Source: Salinirussus salinus (lineage in GTDB: Archaea > Halobacteriota > Halobacteria > Halobacteriales > Haloarculaceae). From it: a DNA stretch of 64,000 nt. Positions 11,970-19,770 of the stretch are shown in pieces; position 1 is the stretch's first letter, and each line of letters opens with the position of its first letter. The notes beneath the pieces are model-generated. The model was not told the DNA's origin and did not search any database. It saw nothing but the letters and a program-made list of their open reading frames with translations. The stretch is from the NCBI RefSeq assembly GCF_009831455.1, contig NZ_WOWO01000004.1:62001-126000 (forward strand), given 5' to 3'. The position numbers and the translations under genes were made by a program.

Positions 11970-12248
11970 CTATCGCCGGACCTCTTCGACGGTCTCTGTA
12001 CCGGGCGCGTCGGCGAGTTGCTGCTCGACGGTCGCGCCGTCGGCGCCGGGGGCGTCGACCGACACCTCAAGCGTCACGACCGTCGCGGAGAGGCCGGGCT
12101 CGACGGTCCGCAGGCGGCGGACCTCGACGGCGCGGACGGCGCGAGCGGTCTTGAGGCGGCGACACGCACAGCTCGCGAGGTCGCCATCGGCGCGTTCGGG
12201 GACGCGGACGGCGACGGTCGCCGTCCAGGTGGCTGCTGTCGTGTTCAT
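11970..12248 (-). CDS. Hypothetical small protein after the 5S gene
   Basis: A 92-residue protein, MNTTAATWTATVAVRVPERA at the start, oriented against the rRNA operon. The alternation of beta-prone segments (TWTATVAVRV, RAVEVRRLRTV, SATVVTLEVSVDA) suggests a small alpha/beta fold, perhaps ferredoxin-like. There are three cysteine-poor and acidic patches typical of halophile proteins and no membrane segment. I do not recognise a family. Its composition fits a real haloarchaeal gene, but no ribosome site or TATA box stands out. It occupies the space where tRNA-Cys usually follows 5S in haloarchaea. Confidence 0.55.
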   Translation of the reverse strand: MNTTAATWTATVAVRVPERADGDLASCACRRLKTARAVRAVEVRRLRTVEPGLSATVVTLEVSVDAPGADGATVEQQLADAPGTETVEEVRR

Positions 12249-12633
12249 GGGAGATCGCCGGCGCGACGGCCGGCAGGCACGAGGGGCGAGTCGAACGCCC
12301 GCCGTGGCGGCTGGTCCACACCACTCGTGCTAGCGACGCGTCCGGCGACGGTGCCGGGTGCGCGCGGTTTTCTCACAGTGCTCGCGGCCTTTCCGATGGA
12401 GCAGGAGGGCTCGCATCATAGGGCGGGGGCCGGGGTCGAACCGGCAGGTCCGCTCCCGCTGGAGGCTCGACCGGTCGGGACAGCGCAGCCGCTGGCCGGT
12501 CTACAGAGCGAGGCGGGTCACGCCGGCCCGGCGTTGGCCGGGCTGTGACGTGGCCTCAACAGTCGTCGAAACGCCCGCGTTCACCACCCCCGGACGGGTA
12601 GTCCGGTCCGGGGGACGGTTATTCGGGCAACAG
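12249..12633. other. Gene-poor stretch with a tRNA-like T arm
   Basis: No convincing coding region. On the minus strand GCCGG-TTCGACC-CCGGC (12428-12444) looks like a tRNA T arm followed by CCCCGCC, but no acceptor partner GGCGGGG or D arm is found upstream, so no tRNA is called. Confidence 0.5.
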
Positions 12634-12744
12634 TCAGCCGAAAATGGCCGCGGGGGATAGCGCCCCGTCGGACACCGACTCGGTCTCCCGATAGGCGGCC
12701 GGGCGGCTGTCCGCCGCGGGCCAGGCCGGGGAACGGGTGGTCAT
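12634..12744 (-). CDS. Possible 36-residue peptide with Shine-Dalgarno site
   Basis: Short frame starting MTTRSPAWPAADSRPAAYRE and ending GALSPAAIFG. It is preceded on its strand by GAGGTGACACCGAC before the ATG, i.e. a strong GGTGA-type ribosome site eight to nine bases away, which is uncommon among the mostly leaderless genes here. No family recognised. The peptide could be a leader peptide, a small functional protein or chance; the ribosome site is the only support. Confidence 0.35.
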   Translation of the reverse strand: MTTRSPAWPAADSRPAAYRETESVSDGALSPAAIFG

Positions 12745-12851
12745 GTCGGTGTCACCTCGGTTGTGAGCGCGTCGTCGGTACTGGCTGATGAGGGGCGGGA
12801 TAATAATTCTACTTGGAGTGTGTGACACACACACGAACGCCGGGGCTACCG

Positions 12852-12866
12852 TTACGACTTTAGCCC
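12852..12866 (+). promoter_or_regulatory. Possible tRNA-Cys promoter
   Basis: TTACGACTTTAGCCC is a weak TATA-like box about 30 bases before the tRNA-Cys 5' end. An alternative A/T-rich element (GATAATAATTCTAC, 12798-12811) lies further upstream. Confidence 0.4.
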
Positions 12867-12888
12867 GACGCCGGATACGGAACAGTGG

Positions 12889-12964
12889 GCCAAGGTGGCA
12901 GAGTCTGGCCGAACGCGTCCGCCTGCAGAGCGGATCATCCCCGGTTCAAATCCGGGCCTTGGCT
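12889..12964 (+). tRNA. tRNA-Cys (anticodon GCA)
   Basis: A 76-nt cloverleaf: acceptor GCCAAGG with CCTTGGC; anticodon stem TCCGC/GCGGA around loop CTGCAGA; T arm CCCGGTTCAAATCCGGG; discriminator T, as in cysteine tRNA. No intron, no encoded CCA. In many haloarchaea this gene directly follows 5S; here about 1 kb intervenes. Its 3' 24 bases are repeated at 13063-13086, marking it as an integration site. Confidence 0.97.
12941..12964 (+). repeat. att-like direct repeat, copy 1 (tRNA-Cys 3' end)
   Basis: The last 24 bases of tRNA-Cys, beginning CCGGTTCAAATCC and ending CTTGGCT, are identical to 13063-13086. This is the usual signature of tyrosine-recombinase integration into the 3' end of a tRNA gene. 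Confidence 0.85.
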
Positions 12965-13004
12965 CTTCTCGCGCGAGCACGCCGCGAGCGCGTGCGAGCT
13001 CTCA

Positions 13005-13017
13005 CCGGATTTGAACC
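13005..13017 (-). repeat. Inverted partial copy of the tRNA T arm
   Basis: CCGGATTTGAACC is the reverse complement of the T-arm core GGTTCAAATCCGG and lies between the two direct repeats. It may be debris of another integration event. Confidence 0.5.
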
Positions 13018-13062
13018 CTGGCAGTCGCGCGCAACGAGCACAGCGAGTGAGCACGTCTGCGT

Positions 13063-13086
13063 CCGGTTCAAATCCGGGCCTTGGCT
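13063..13086 (+). repeat. att-like direct repeat, copy 2
   Basis: Exact 24-base copy of the tRNA-Cys 3' end, 98 bases after copy 1. Flanks differ (TATACCAA follows here, CTTCTCGC after the tRNA). It probably marks the border of an integrated element whose remains begin at 13087. Confidence 0.85.
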
Positions 13087-13215
13087 TATACCAATTTGCT
13101 TACAATCCAAGTTCTTAGTCGCCGGTATATTCTCCGCCCGGACGTCCTACTGTCCTGCTGACTCACCTATAACTGTCGACACAACTGCCGCTGGGTGCAA
13201 GCGGCGCGGGGCAGC

Positions 13216-13490
13216 ATGACCGTCGCCCTAGAGCGCGTCGGGCCGCCGGTCCACACGATCGACGGCAGCGAGGAGTTGCTCGAGCGCATTGCGGCCTGCG
13301 AAACCACCGCGGACTGGTCGCTCCTGTTGAACGACTACATCCAGTGGGGCAACAACACGAAGGTCTCCAAGCACGTCGGCATCTTCAATCTCGGCGCGGC
13401 CCACGACTGCGTCAACCGCTGGACCGACCGCTGCCAGGTCGGTGGTGACGAGTGCTACGCGGTGAAGGACGAGCGCACCTACGATTACCG
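13216..13490 (+). pseudogene. 5' fragment of a GP88-like haloviral/plasmid protein
   Basis: The first ~90 residues (MTVALERVGPPVHTIDGSEE onward) contain KHVGIFNLGAAHDCVNRWTD followed by a run of cysteines ending in DECYAVKDERTY, similar to the cysteine-rich N-terminal part of 'gene product 88'-type proteins of viruses and plasmids (recalled pattern, not aligned). After about TYDYR the frame stays open but turns into the antisense of the CPBP gene, so the C-terminal half is lost. Position immediately after the att-like repeat supports a relic of an integrated element. Upstream in-frame GTG/ATG alternatives exist; 13216 is chosen for the conserved-looking start. Confidence 0.6.
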
Positions 13491-13527
13491 TGGTAGCGCG
13501 TGCGGTTGGCTCGGAGCGGTCGTAGAA

Positions 13528-14385
13528 TCACGCTGTCTGTCGGGAATCCGCGTCCGATTCCCGAACAATGGGCGTTTCCGAGAGCCGACCGCTCCCTACG
13601 AGTGCGATGACCACGAGTGCAAGCGCCGGAAGCTGGAACGGAAACAGTTCGTCTGCCAGCCCGAGGAACTCGCCGGTCAGGTTCATCAACGAGTGAACCA
13701 GCAGGACGGCGAGGATACTTCGCTCGGTGTTGTTGTAGACCCAGACGAAGATCAGCGTGTGGAGGACGATGCTCGGCAGCCACCACCACAGCTGTGGATC
13801 GTAGCTAGTGTTCGCGTAGTAGCCCGGGAAGAAGACGAACGCCGCGTGCCAGGCGGCCCACGTGCTCCCGTTGATAACACCGGCGACGAGCGGACTGAAC
13901 CGTTCCTGGAGTCTGTCGAGGTAGTAGCCCCGGAGTCCGATCTCTTCAATGGCTGGGAACAGCAGGCCGAGTGCCAGCATGAACCCGAGCGTCGCGGGGT
14001 CGATCAGGACTTCCCAGACCACGCTGATCGGTCGGTCGGTCACACCCAGCGCGATTGCAGCCCCGGCGGTGACAAGGTTGAATAGCGGCCAGAATACCAG
14101 GATGACGAGCCACCACCGCACGGAGATTCGCCCGACATCGACGAGCCGTCGACCCAGGTCGCCGACCCGTTCCCTGCCACCGGTGAGCCAGGCCATCGTG
14201 AGACCGGCGAGCAGCGGACTTGCCCCACCGACCAGAAACAGGATCAGGTTGGTCCCTTCCCAGACGGACGTGTTCGAGCCGAAGATGGGAGCCCAGAACA
14301 GGTACGCCCACCCGAGATAGAGGACGGGGAATCCCCAGGGAGTGGTCGATCGTGCCAGAGTTCCCGATCGGGTTGTGGTCGTCAT
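13528..14385 (-). CDS. CPBP family intramembrane metalloprotease-like protein
   Basis: Multi-pass membrane protein of 285 residues with about eight hydrophobic segments. It carries the CPBP/Abi signature: EEIGLRGYY (motif 1, EExxxR), HAAF in the next helix (motif 2) and HSLMN (motif 4-like) near the C-terminus, the glutamates and histidines expected to bind the catalytic metal. The family includes CAAX prenyl proteases and bacteriocin self-immunity proteins; the haloarchaeal substrate is unknown. It lies in the accessory region after the att repeats, divergent from nothing and separated from the PH-domain gene by about 90 bases. Confidence 0.88.
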   Translation of the reverse strand: MTTTTRSGTLARSTTPWGFPVLYLGWAYLFWAPIFGSNTSVWEGTNLILFLVGGASPLLAGLTMAWLTGGRERVGDLGRRLVDVGRISVRWWLVILVFWPLFNLVTAGAAIALGVTDRPISVVWEVLIDPATLGFMLALGLLFPAIEEIGLRGYYLDRLQERFSPLVAGVINGSTWAAWHAAFVFFPGYYANTSYDPQLWWWLPSIVLHTLIFVWVYNNTERSILAVLLVHSLMNLTGEFLGLADELFPFQLPALALVVIALVGSGRLSETPIVRESDADSRQTA

Positions 14386-14472
14386 CTTCGTCAGCGCCCT
14401 CCGCTCCTGTCGGTCGTTATCACGGGTACAGGTACGTCCCTCATTTGCTCGGGGAAACGAGTCACTATTGTG

Positions 14473-15081
14473 CTATTCCGTTCGGCCCTGCTCCAGCAGT
14501 TTGCGGATGTGGCGGAGTTCGCTGAGCATCTCGCTGGACTCCTCATCCCGGTCGGCCCGGGTGTCGATTGGCTCCACAGTCTCTTCACCTTCGGTTGCCT
14601 TCGCGGGCCGCTCTCTGACCCGGTCCAGAATCTGTTCCTGGATGTCCTCAAAGTCACTGACGCCGCCGATGGTCAGTTCGGCACCCATCTGGCCACCGTA
14701 GCCCGCGGTGTGGATGCCGACGGCCCCGGCGTTCACGAGGCGCTCGATTGGTCCCTGCGAGATACCAACGTTTGTGATGCGGTTGTACGGCACCGTGGTC
14801 TTCTGCTGGAAGAAGACGCCACGGCGGTACTCGACCTCGTCGTCGGTGAACCGGTAGCCAGCGGTCCGGTAGAACGCCGGAATCCACCACGTCAGGTAGC
14901 CGAAGACGACCAGCGCGATTGCGCCCCCGATCAGCGGCACCAGCGGGTTCATCTCGAAGAGGATACCCGTGACGGCGAGGAGACCAACGATGGCCAGCAC
15001 GACCGCGAGCGCGATGGCCTCGAACGTGAAGTAATACTGGCGTAGCTGTTCAGGCTTGAACCACTCGTTCTGGGGTCTCAT
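14473..15081 (-). CDS. PH domain-containing membrane protein (YdbS-like)
   Basis: A 202-residue protein starting MRPQNEWFKPEQLRQYYF, with two hydrophobic segments (about residues 20-70) followed by a bacterial PH domain: YRFTDDEVEYRRGVFFQQKT then TVPYNRITNVGISQGPIERL, the classic bPH2 sequence, and a C-terminal coiled coil (SSEMLSELRHIRKLLEQGR). Such proteins sit in the cytoplasmic membrane; their role is unclear. A longer in-frame N-terminus exists but the ATG at 15081 begins the conserved part. It is on the same strand as the CPBP gene. Confidence 0.85.
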   Translation of the reverse strand: MRPQNEWFKPEQLRQYYFTFEAIALAVVLAIVGLLAVTGILFEMNPLVPLIGGAIALVVFGYLTWWIPAFYRTAGYRFTDDEVEYRRGVFFQQKTTVPYNRITNVGISQGPIERLVNAGAVGIHTAGYGGQMGAELTIGGVSDFEDIQEQILDRVRERPAKATEGEETVEPIDTRADRDEESSEMLSELRHIRKLLEQGRTE

Positions 15082-15186
15082 ACATAGAGAGACGTACTGC
15101 GAGATAATGAAAACACACCAACACTCTTCCTGGGTGGGAATCGACGTCCGGCTGTCGGCGTTCTCAGCAATCGGGAGCGGCCGCAC

Positions 15187-15195
15187 CAATATATG
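15187..15195 (+). promoter_or_regulatory. TATA box for the 15220 operon
   Basis: CAATATATG lies 25-33 bases before the ATG at 15220, the spacing of a leaderless haloarchaeal transcript. Confidence 0.6.
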
Positions 15196-15219
15196 TGATC
15201 TTAGCGTAACGTTGCCGGC

Positions 15220-15522
15220 ATGCACTCCACGGCCAGTGAGGGCCGACAGTCCTCGCGCGGGAACCTCTCTGTCCCCGTCGTCGGCCTGCTCGTTTCCTTG
15301 TTCGGCTCACCGCTGCTCGGCCGGTACGGCCAGATCGTCGAGTACGACCGCCAGCGTCCGAGCTACACCGACATGTCGTTCGCGGTGCTGGATCGCGGCC
15401 GCGTCACCGGCTCCCGTGCTGCAGGGACCCTCCGAGCGCACATCCTTGGACCCGTCCCGGAAGCGAACGACGGTGCGGACATTCTGAGTACGGACGGGGA
15501 GACGGGAGCGGTCGATCAGTGA
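15220..15522 (+). CDS. Hypothetical protein upstream of the hydrolase
   Basis: 100 residues, MHSTASEGRQSSRGNLSVPV at the start, with one mildly hydrophobic stretch (VPVVGLLVSLFGSPLLG) and then a polar part. No family recognised. Support comes from context: a good TATA box at leaderless distance and a four-base GTGA overlap with the following hydrolase gene. It may be a truncated remnant, since the accessory region shows other broken genes. Confidence 0.5.
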   Translation: MHSTASEGRQSSRGNLSVPVVGLLVSLFGSPLLGRYGQIVEYDRQRPSYTDMSFAVLDRGRVTGSRAAGTLRAHILGPVPEANDGADILSTDGETGAVDQ

Positions 15523-16337
15523 CGACCGGCGTCGACGAGGCCACGTACGTTGGGGGACCGGCGGACGGGCACCCGATAGCGTTCGTTCACGGCGCCGGAC
15601 TCTCCTGGCGGATGTGGCTGCCCCAGCTCCGCACCCTCGAGGACGAGTACCGGTTGTTCGCACCGGATCTCCCGGGTCACGGTCGTCGGGCGGACGAGTC
15701 GTTCTCCTTCGATGTCGCAGTCCGTGTCCTCGACGACCTCCTCGGAGACGAAGCCGACGAACCGGCACTCCTCGTCGGCCAGTCGCTTGGCGGGTACGTC
15801 GCCGTCGAGTACGCTGCCCGGCGACCCGCCCGGGTCGCCGGGCTGGTGCTGTCGGGTGCCAGCGCGGACTACCAGGGAGTGCTCGGGGTGACGACGTGGG
15901 TCGCCGGACTCCTCAACTGGATCCGGTCGGCAATCGGACCGCTCGACCGTCGCTTCCGTGAGGGCGTCAAAACCGACCTCGAAGACGGACCCCTCCCGCC
16001 AGATATCGTCGGGGCCGTCGTCGACGGTGGAATCTCGCTGGCTGGCTACGGGCAGGGAGCGATGGCGATGGCGGGCGTCGACTTCCCGACAAAACTCCGA
16101 ACTTTCGATGACCCAGTCCTCCTGCTGAACGGAGCAGAGGACCGCCTCAATCCCGACGCCGCCGAAACACTCGCGCCGACGCTCTCAGCGGCGGAGACTG
16201 ACGTGATCCCGGATGCAGGACACACTTGCAGCATCGAGCGTCCCGACGAGTACACAGCGATCGTCCGGGAATTCGCCGCCGAACGCGTTTGGGCGGGTGC
16301 CGGGGAAGTGACCGACGGATTCGGGTCTGAAGCATAA
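15519..16337 (+). CDS. Alpha/beta hydrolase
   Basis: A soluble hydrolase of 272 residues. The fold markers are FVHGAGLSWRMW (oxyanion-hole HG), GQSLGGYVAVEY with the nucleophile serine, GAEDRLNP with the acid, and DAGHTCSIERP with the catalytic histidine. Closest resemblance is to the esterase/lactonase/haloperoxidase-like group; the substrate cannot be read. GTG start at 15519 overlaps the stop of the preceding gene. Confidence 0.85.
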   Translation: MTTGVDEATYVGGPADGHPIAFVHGAGLSWRMWLPQLRTLEDEYRLFAPDLPGHGRRADESFSFDVAVRVLDDLLGDEADEPALLVGQSLGGYVAVEYAARRPARVAGLVLSGASADYQGVLGVTTWVAGLLNWIRSAIGPLDRRFREGVKTDLEDGPLPPDIVGAVVDGGISLAGYGQGAMAMAGVDFPTKLRTFDDPVLLLNGAEDRLNPDAAETLAPTLSAAETDVIPDAGHTCSIERPDEYTAIVREFAAERVWAGAGEVTDGFGSEA

Positions 16338-16914
16338 AACTCACTGCGGTGATGCTGTTGCTCTTAGTTGACTACACGACAGAGAGGGACGTTCTTGAGC
16401 GGGTCACGTTCGGCGTCTTACAGTGGCTCTCACTCGTGAGACCCGATGTTCCGTCTTTCACCGTACTGCACGCTATGCGCGTTACACGTACAATGGCTTC
16501 GGTAAACGCGGGCCTGCAACAGAACAGTGTGCGAACAGACGATGACGGCGCTGTATCCTCGCCCTACTGCGCTACTCGGTCTTCGGCCTGCGTCGCTCGT
16601 TGAGGACGGGGGCTTAGCGCCTGTATTTAGCTAAACCGTTCGTACCGATTGAATGCTGGATCGTTCTGTGGGGGCTCGATTGGGTGTGGTGGCCCCGTTG
16701 AACACATCGGGCGGTGATCGGTTGCAGCGGTCGTGCTGAATACAGGGCGTCTGTCGCTCACTGTCCTTCGGATTCGAGCCGTTAGTGAAGACCATCGTGG
16801 GTATGTAAGACGAATCTGTTGTAGAGAACGTGTCGCCATCGGGTGGTTTTCTTTTAGTTACGTCTTAATAACGTCTTACGAGATTATATGTTGATGAAGT
16901 CCGAATAGTGGGGT
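16338..16914. other. Non-coding or decayed stretch, lower GC
   Basis: About 575 bases with visibly lower GC than the flanks and only short unconvincing frames on both strands. It ends in the A/T-rich promoter of the 16915 gene. Nothing recognisable as a transposase remains. Confidence 0.5.
16882..16890 (+). promoter_or_regulatory. TATA box of the 16915 regulator
   Basis: GATTATATG lies 25-33 bases upstream of the ATG, consistent with a leaderless mRNA. A repeated ACGTCTTA motif (ACGTCTTAATAACGTCTTACG, around 16860) just upstream could be an operator. Confidence 0.6.
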
Positions 16915-17292
16915 ATGTCCGACAGTAGCCGCAAGTCAACGGGGGGTGACCAGTCTTTTCCGCTTGAGATTCCGAAGACTATCCTGTCGTGTCCTGAACT
17001 GGACCAGATCTTGGATCACCTGTCTACACGCCACCGCCGTCTGATCCTCCTGTCATTGACGCACGGGGGTTCAACGACGGAGACCGACGTCATGATTCGA
17101 GGAACGGGCGATGAACGGGCTGAGGAGATACAGCTCGTGCACAACCACTTACCGAAATTGGAAGACGCGGGGTACATCACGTGGGACCGAGACACTGGAC
17201 AAATCTCCAAAGGACCGCGCTTTGACGAGATCGAACCACTCCTCGAACTGATCGAAAAGCACGCCGACGAACTGCCCCCCGACTGGCCCTGA
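16915..17292 (+). CDS. DUF7344-type winged-helix regulator
   Basis: 125 residues with a winged-helix core: ILDHLSTRHRRLILLSLTHG (helix 1-2), the recognition part around HNHLPKLEDAGYITWDRDTG and the wing ISKGPRFDEIEPLLELI. This arrangement (R-R-x-IL, then 'HNHLPKLEDAG-I-WD', then '-KGPRFDEI-P-L') is that of the haloarchaeal DUF7344 family. It may control the neighbouring accessory genes or itself. Confidence 0.8.
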   Translation: MSDSSRKSTGGDQSFPLEIPKTILSCPELDQILDHLSTRHRRLILLSLTHGGSTTETDVMIRGTGDERAEEIQLVHNHLPKLEDAGYITWDRDTGQISKGPRFDEIEPLLELIEKHADELPPDWP

Positions 17293-17444
17293 CTCATACG
17301 ACCCCAGTGCACCGGGTTCCCGGAGACGTACGCACTGCGATATCTTGCATGCCATTCTTGACAGGACCCGGGTAAATCGGTGACCAAAGTAGCATATCCG
17401 CGCTCTGCATCTACCAATTCCACCCGACAGGACAGCACAGGAAT

Positions 17445-17699
17445 TCAGTTCCGGAGTGCACCCGGAACCGCCTCGCCATCGATCGTCGGCACCTCACTAT
17501 CCAGTAGCGAGCGGTGGCGGTCGGCGACGTCGAGGATCCGCGTCTCGACCTGGTTGGGGTCGTCCTCGCGGATCCCGATAAGCGTCAACGTCAGGCCCTC
17601 CTCGCCCGGGGCACCAGCCACACGGAGCTGGTCGATATCCTCGAAGGTGACTGTCGTCCAGCCGTCGGCGGTCAACACCTCCAGACGGACGGTGCGCAC
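17445..17699 (-). CDS. Hypothetical 84-residue protein
   Basis: Begins (GTG) MRTVRLEVLTADGWTTVTFE and continues with a beta-rich acidic sequence (DQLRVAGAPGEEGLTLTLIG) and a helical tail. No known motif or membrane segment. Composition and codon third-position GC are those of a haloarchaeal gene. It follows the zinc-ribbon gene on the same strand after 120 bases. Confidence 0.5.
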   Translation of the reverse strand: MRTVRLEVLTADGWTTVTFEDIDQLRVAGAPGEEGLTLTLIGIREDDPNQVETRILDVADRHRSLLDSEVPTIDGEAVPGALRN

Positions 17700-17820
17700 G
17701 CGTGGCGGTTTGCGGGCGGGGGATATCTATCCGATGGTCGATGGCGTCGTCCGGTGGCCAGGTTGTGAACTCCTGCCGGCAACCCGAGCGTCGACCCTTA
17801 GCCGTCGCGGGAGGGACGGG

Positions 17821-18162
17821 CTACGCTTCCCACTCGTCCCGGTTGCAGGCCGGGCACAGGAACTGGTCTGCCCGGACCGCTCGGTCGGTACCGGGCTCGA
17901 GGGTCGTTTCACAGCCCGCACAGATGGCTGGGTACCGCTGGGAGAGTATGTCCTGTGGCTGGCCGGCGATCTCGATGGGGACGGCCTCCGCGAGGTGACA
18001 CGCGGCACACAGCGGGTGGTCCGGTGGCCGCTTGGCGGGGTCGATATCCAAGGTGTGCTCGTCTGGGGGGCAGGCATCCTCGACGGTGGGTGCGTCTTCG
18101 TCGGTCGGGAAGCGCTCGTAGGGGTCGGGGAGGACACCGTCGGCGAGGGCTTCGTCCCACAC
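17821..18162 (-). CDS. Hypothetical zinc-ribbon protein
   Basis: 113 residues with three CxxC pairs: CAAC (about residue 52), CAGC (about 81) and CPAC (about 102), enough for one or two structural zinc sites. The N-terminal half is acidic and proline-rich. The GTG at 18162 is the only start codon after an in-frame TAA that lies in the end of the aldehyde dehydrogenase gene. Probably cotranscribed with that gene; function unknown. Confidence 0.6.
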   Translation of the reverse strand: MWDEALADGVLPDPYERFPTDEDAPTVEDACPPDEHTLDIDPAKRPPDHPLCAACHLAEAVPIEIAGQPQDILSQRYPAICAGCETTLEPGTDRAVRADQFLCPACNRDEWEA

Positions 18163-18203
18163 GATGCCGTCCTCGTACTGGAGAATCGCGACGTCGGCGC
18201 CGC

Positions 18204-19661
18204 TCAGACCGTGATGTTAGCGCTGACGGTTTTGACCTGCGTGTAGTTGTCCAGTCCTTCCAGTCCCTTGTCCCGCCCGAAGCCGCTCTGCTTGTAGCCA
18301 CCAAACGGCGAGCCTTTGCCGCCCGCTGCCCACTCGTTGATGTATATCTGCCCAGCCTTCACGTCACGTGCGAACCGGTGTGCCCGCCCGATGTCGCTGG
18401 TGAACACCCCGGCGACGAGTCCGTAGTCGACATCGTTTGCGAGTTCGATGGCCTCCTCCTCGTCGGCGAACGACAGCACCGACAGCACCGGCCCGAATAT
18501 CTCCTCCTGGGCGACCCTTGCGTCCCGGTCGTCGACCTCGAAGACGGTCGGCTCGACGAAATACCCCGCGCGGTCAAGCGTTTCGCCGCCCACGAGCGGA
18601 GCACCGGCTGCTGCCTCCCCGGCCTCGAGATACCGCTCCACCTTCTCGAACTGGGCCTCCGAGACCAGCGGGCCGACATCCGGGTCGTCCGTTCCCGGGC
18701 CGACCGACAGCCCCTCGGTCGCCGCGACCAGGTGGTCGAGTGCCTCCTCGTAGATGTCCTCGTGGAGCAGGAGCCGGGACGACGCGAGACAGATCTGTCC
18801 CGTCGTGGCGACGAAAATTCCGGCGACGGTGTTTCTGATGGCGTTTTCGAGGTCCGCATCCGGGAAGACGACACTCGGGCTCTTGCCCCCCAGCTCCAGG
18901 TGGACGGGGTTGATGTTGTCGACGGCCCGTTTGGCGACCTCCCGGCCCGTCGCGACCGAGCCGGTGAAGCTCACCCCGTCGACGTCCGGGTGGCCGGCAA
19001 GCGCCGCACCGGCACCCGACCCGTAGCCGGGGACGACGTTCAACACGCCCGGCGGGACGCCGGCCTCCAGCGCGAGCGTTCCGACTTCGAGTGCGGTGAC
19101 CGGGGTGTACTCCGCGGGCTTGACGACCGCTGCGTTCCCGGTCGCGAGCGCCGGAGCCACGCTCCGGGCGAAGAGGTCCAACGGGTAGTTCCAGGGCACG
19201 ATGTGTGCCGTCACGCCGAGGGGCTCGCGCACCGTGAAGTCGACGTGGGCCGGGCCGAGCGGGACCGACTCCCCCTGAACCTTGTCGGCCAGCCCGGCGT
19301 AGTACTCGAAGTACCGGGCACAGCCCTCGACCTCGGACTCGGCCTGTGAGAGCGGCTTGCCGTTCTCGAGTGTCACCAGCCGTGCGAGCCGGTCGCTGTG
19401 CTCGCGGACCGCTCCCGCCAGGTCGGTGAGGACTCGCCCCCGGTTCTGTGGCTCCTGGCGCCACCAGTCCTCGAACGCGGCCGCGGCGTCCGCCACGGCG
19501 TGGTCGATATCCGACTCGTCGCCCATCTCGATGTCGACGAGGGGCTCCTCCGTCGCCGGGTTCCTGCTGGTGTAGGGCTCACCGTGCCCGGGGACTGTCT
19601 CGCCCCCGACCAGCGGGCGGTACCGGTCGCGGAGGACGTCGTGCGTGACTGTCTCTGACAT
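18204..19661 (-). CDS. NAD(P)-dependent aldehyde dehydrogenase
   Basis: 485 residues from MSETVTHDV. Oxidises an aldehyde to the acid with NAD(P)+. Signatures: VPWNYPLDLF (active-site Asn region), SFTGSVATGREV (cofactor loop), LELGGKSPSVVF with the general-base glutamate and GQICLASSRLL with the nucleophile cysteine; C-terminal FGGYKQSGFGRDKG. It resembles betaine/succinate-semialdehyde-type enzymes; the substrate is unassigned. An ATTAT box at 19690-19699 sits 30-38 bases before the start, so it has its own promoter although the split phosphotransferase genes lie just upstream on the same strand. Confidence 0.92.
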   Translation of the reverse strand: MSETVTHDVLRDRYRPLVGGETVPGHGEPYTSRNPATEEPLVDIEMGDESDIDHAVADAAAAFEDWWRQEPQNRGRVLTDLAGAVREHSDRLARLVTLENGKPLSQAESEVEGCARYFEYYAGLADKVQGESVPLGPAHVDFTVREPLGVTAHIVPWNYPLDLFARSVAPALATGNAAVVKPAEYTPVTALEVGTLALEAGVPPGVLNVVPGYGSGAGAALAGHPDVDGVSFTGSVATGREVAKRAVDNINPVHLELGGKSPSVVFPDADLENAIRNTVAGIFVATTGQICLASSRLLLHEDIYEEALDHLVAATEGLSVGPGTDDPDVGPLVSEAQFEKVERYLEAGEAAAGAPLVGGETLDRAGYFVEPTVFEVDDRDARVAQEEIFGPVLSVLSFADEEEAIELANDVDYGLVAGVFTSDIGRAHRFARDVKAGQIYINEWAAGGKGSPFGGYKQSGFGRDKGLEGLDNYTQVKTVSANITV

Positions 19662-19770
19662 GCCACGAGCCGGATAGGACGCCATCCGCATAATTGTACC
19701 TGTCGTGACACCGGAGCCGCGTGCGGGCCGGGAAGTGGCGCCGGACTCCCACCCCGGCTGCTCGGTCCGG

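Noticed and set aside
12421-12550. tRNA on the minus strand suggested by a T arm (GCCGG-TTCGACC-CCGGC)
   Set aside because: No matching 5' acceptor strand, D arm or anticodon stem could be built within 130 bases; treated as tRNA-like debris.
16349-16603. 84-aa frame in the intergenic stretch
   Set aside because: No ribosome site, no TATA at the proper place, composition unlike the neighbours.
16627-16839. 70-aa minus-strand frame
   Set aside because: Arg/Thr/Ser/Pro-rich without acidic bias; probably non-coding.
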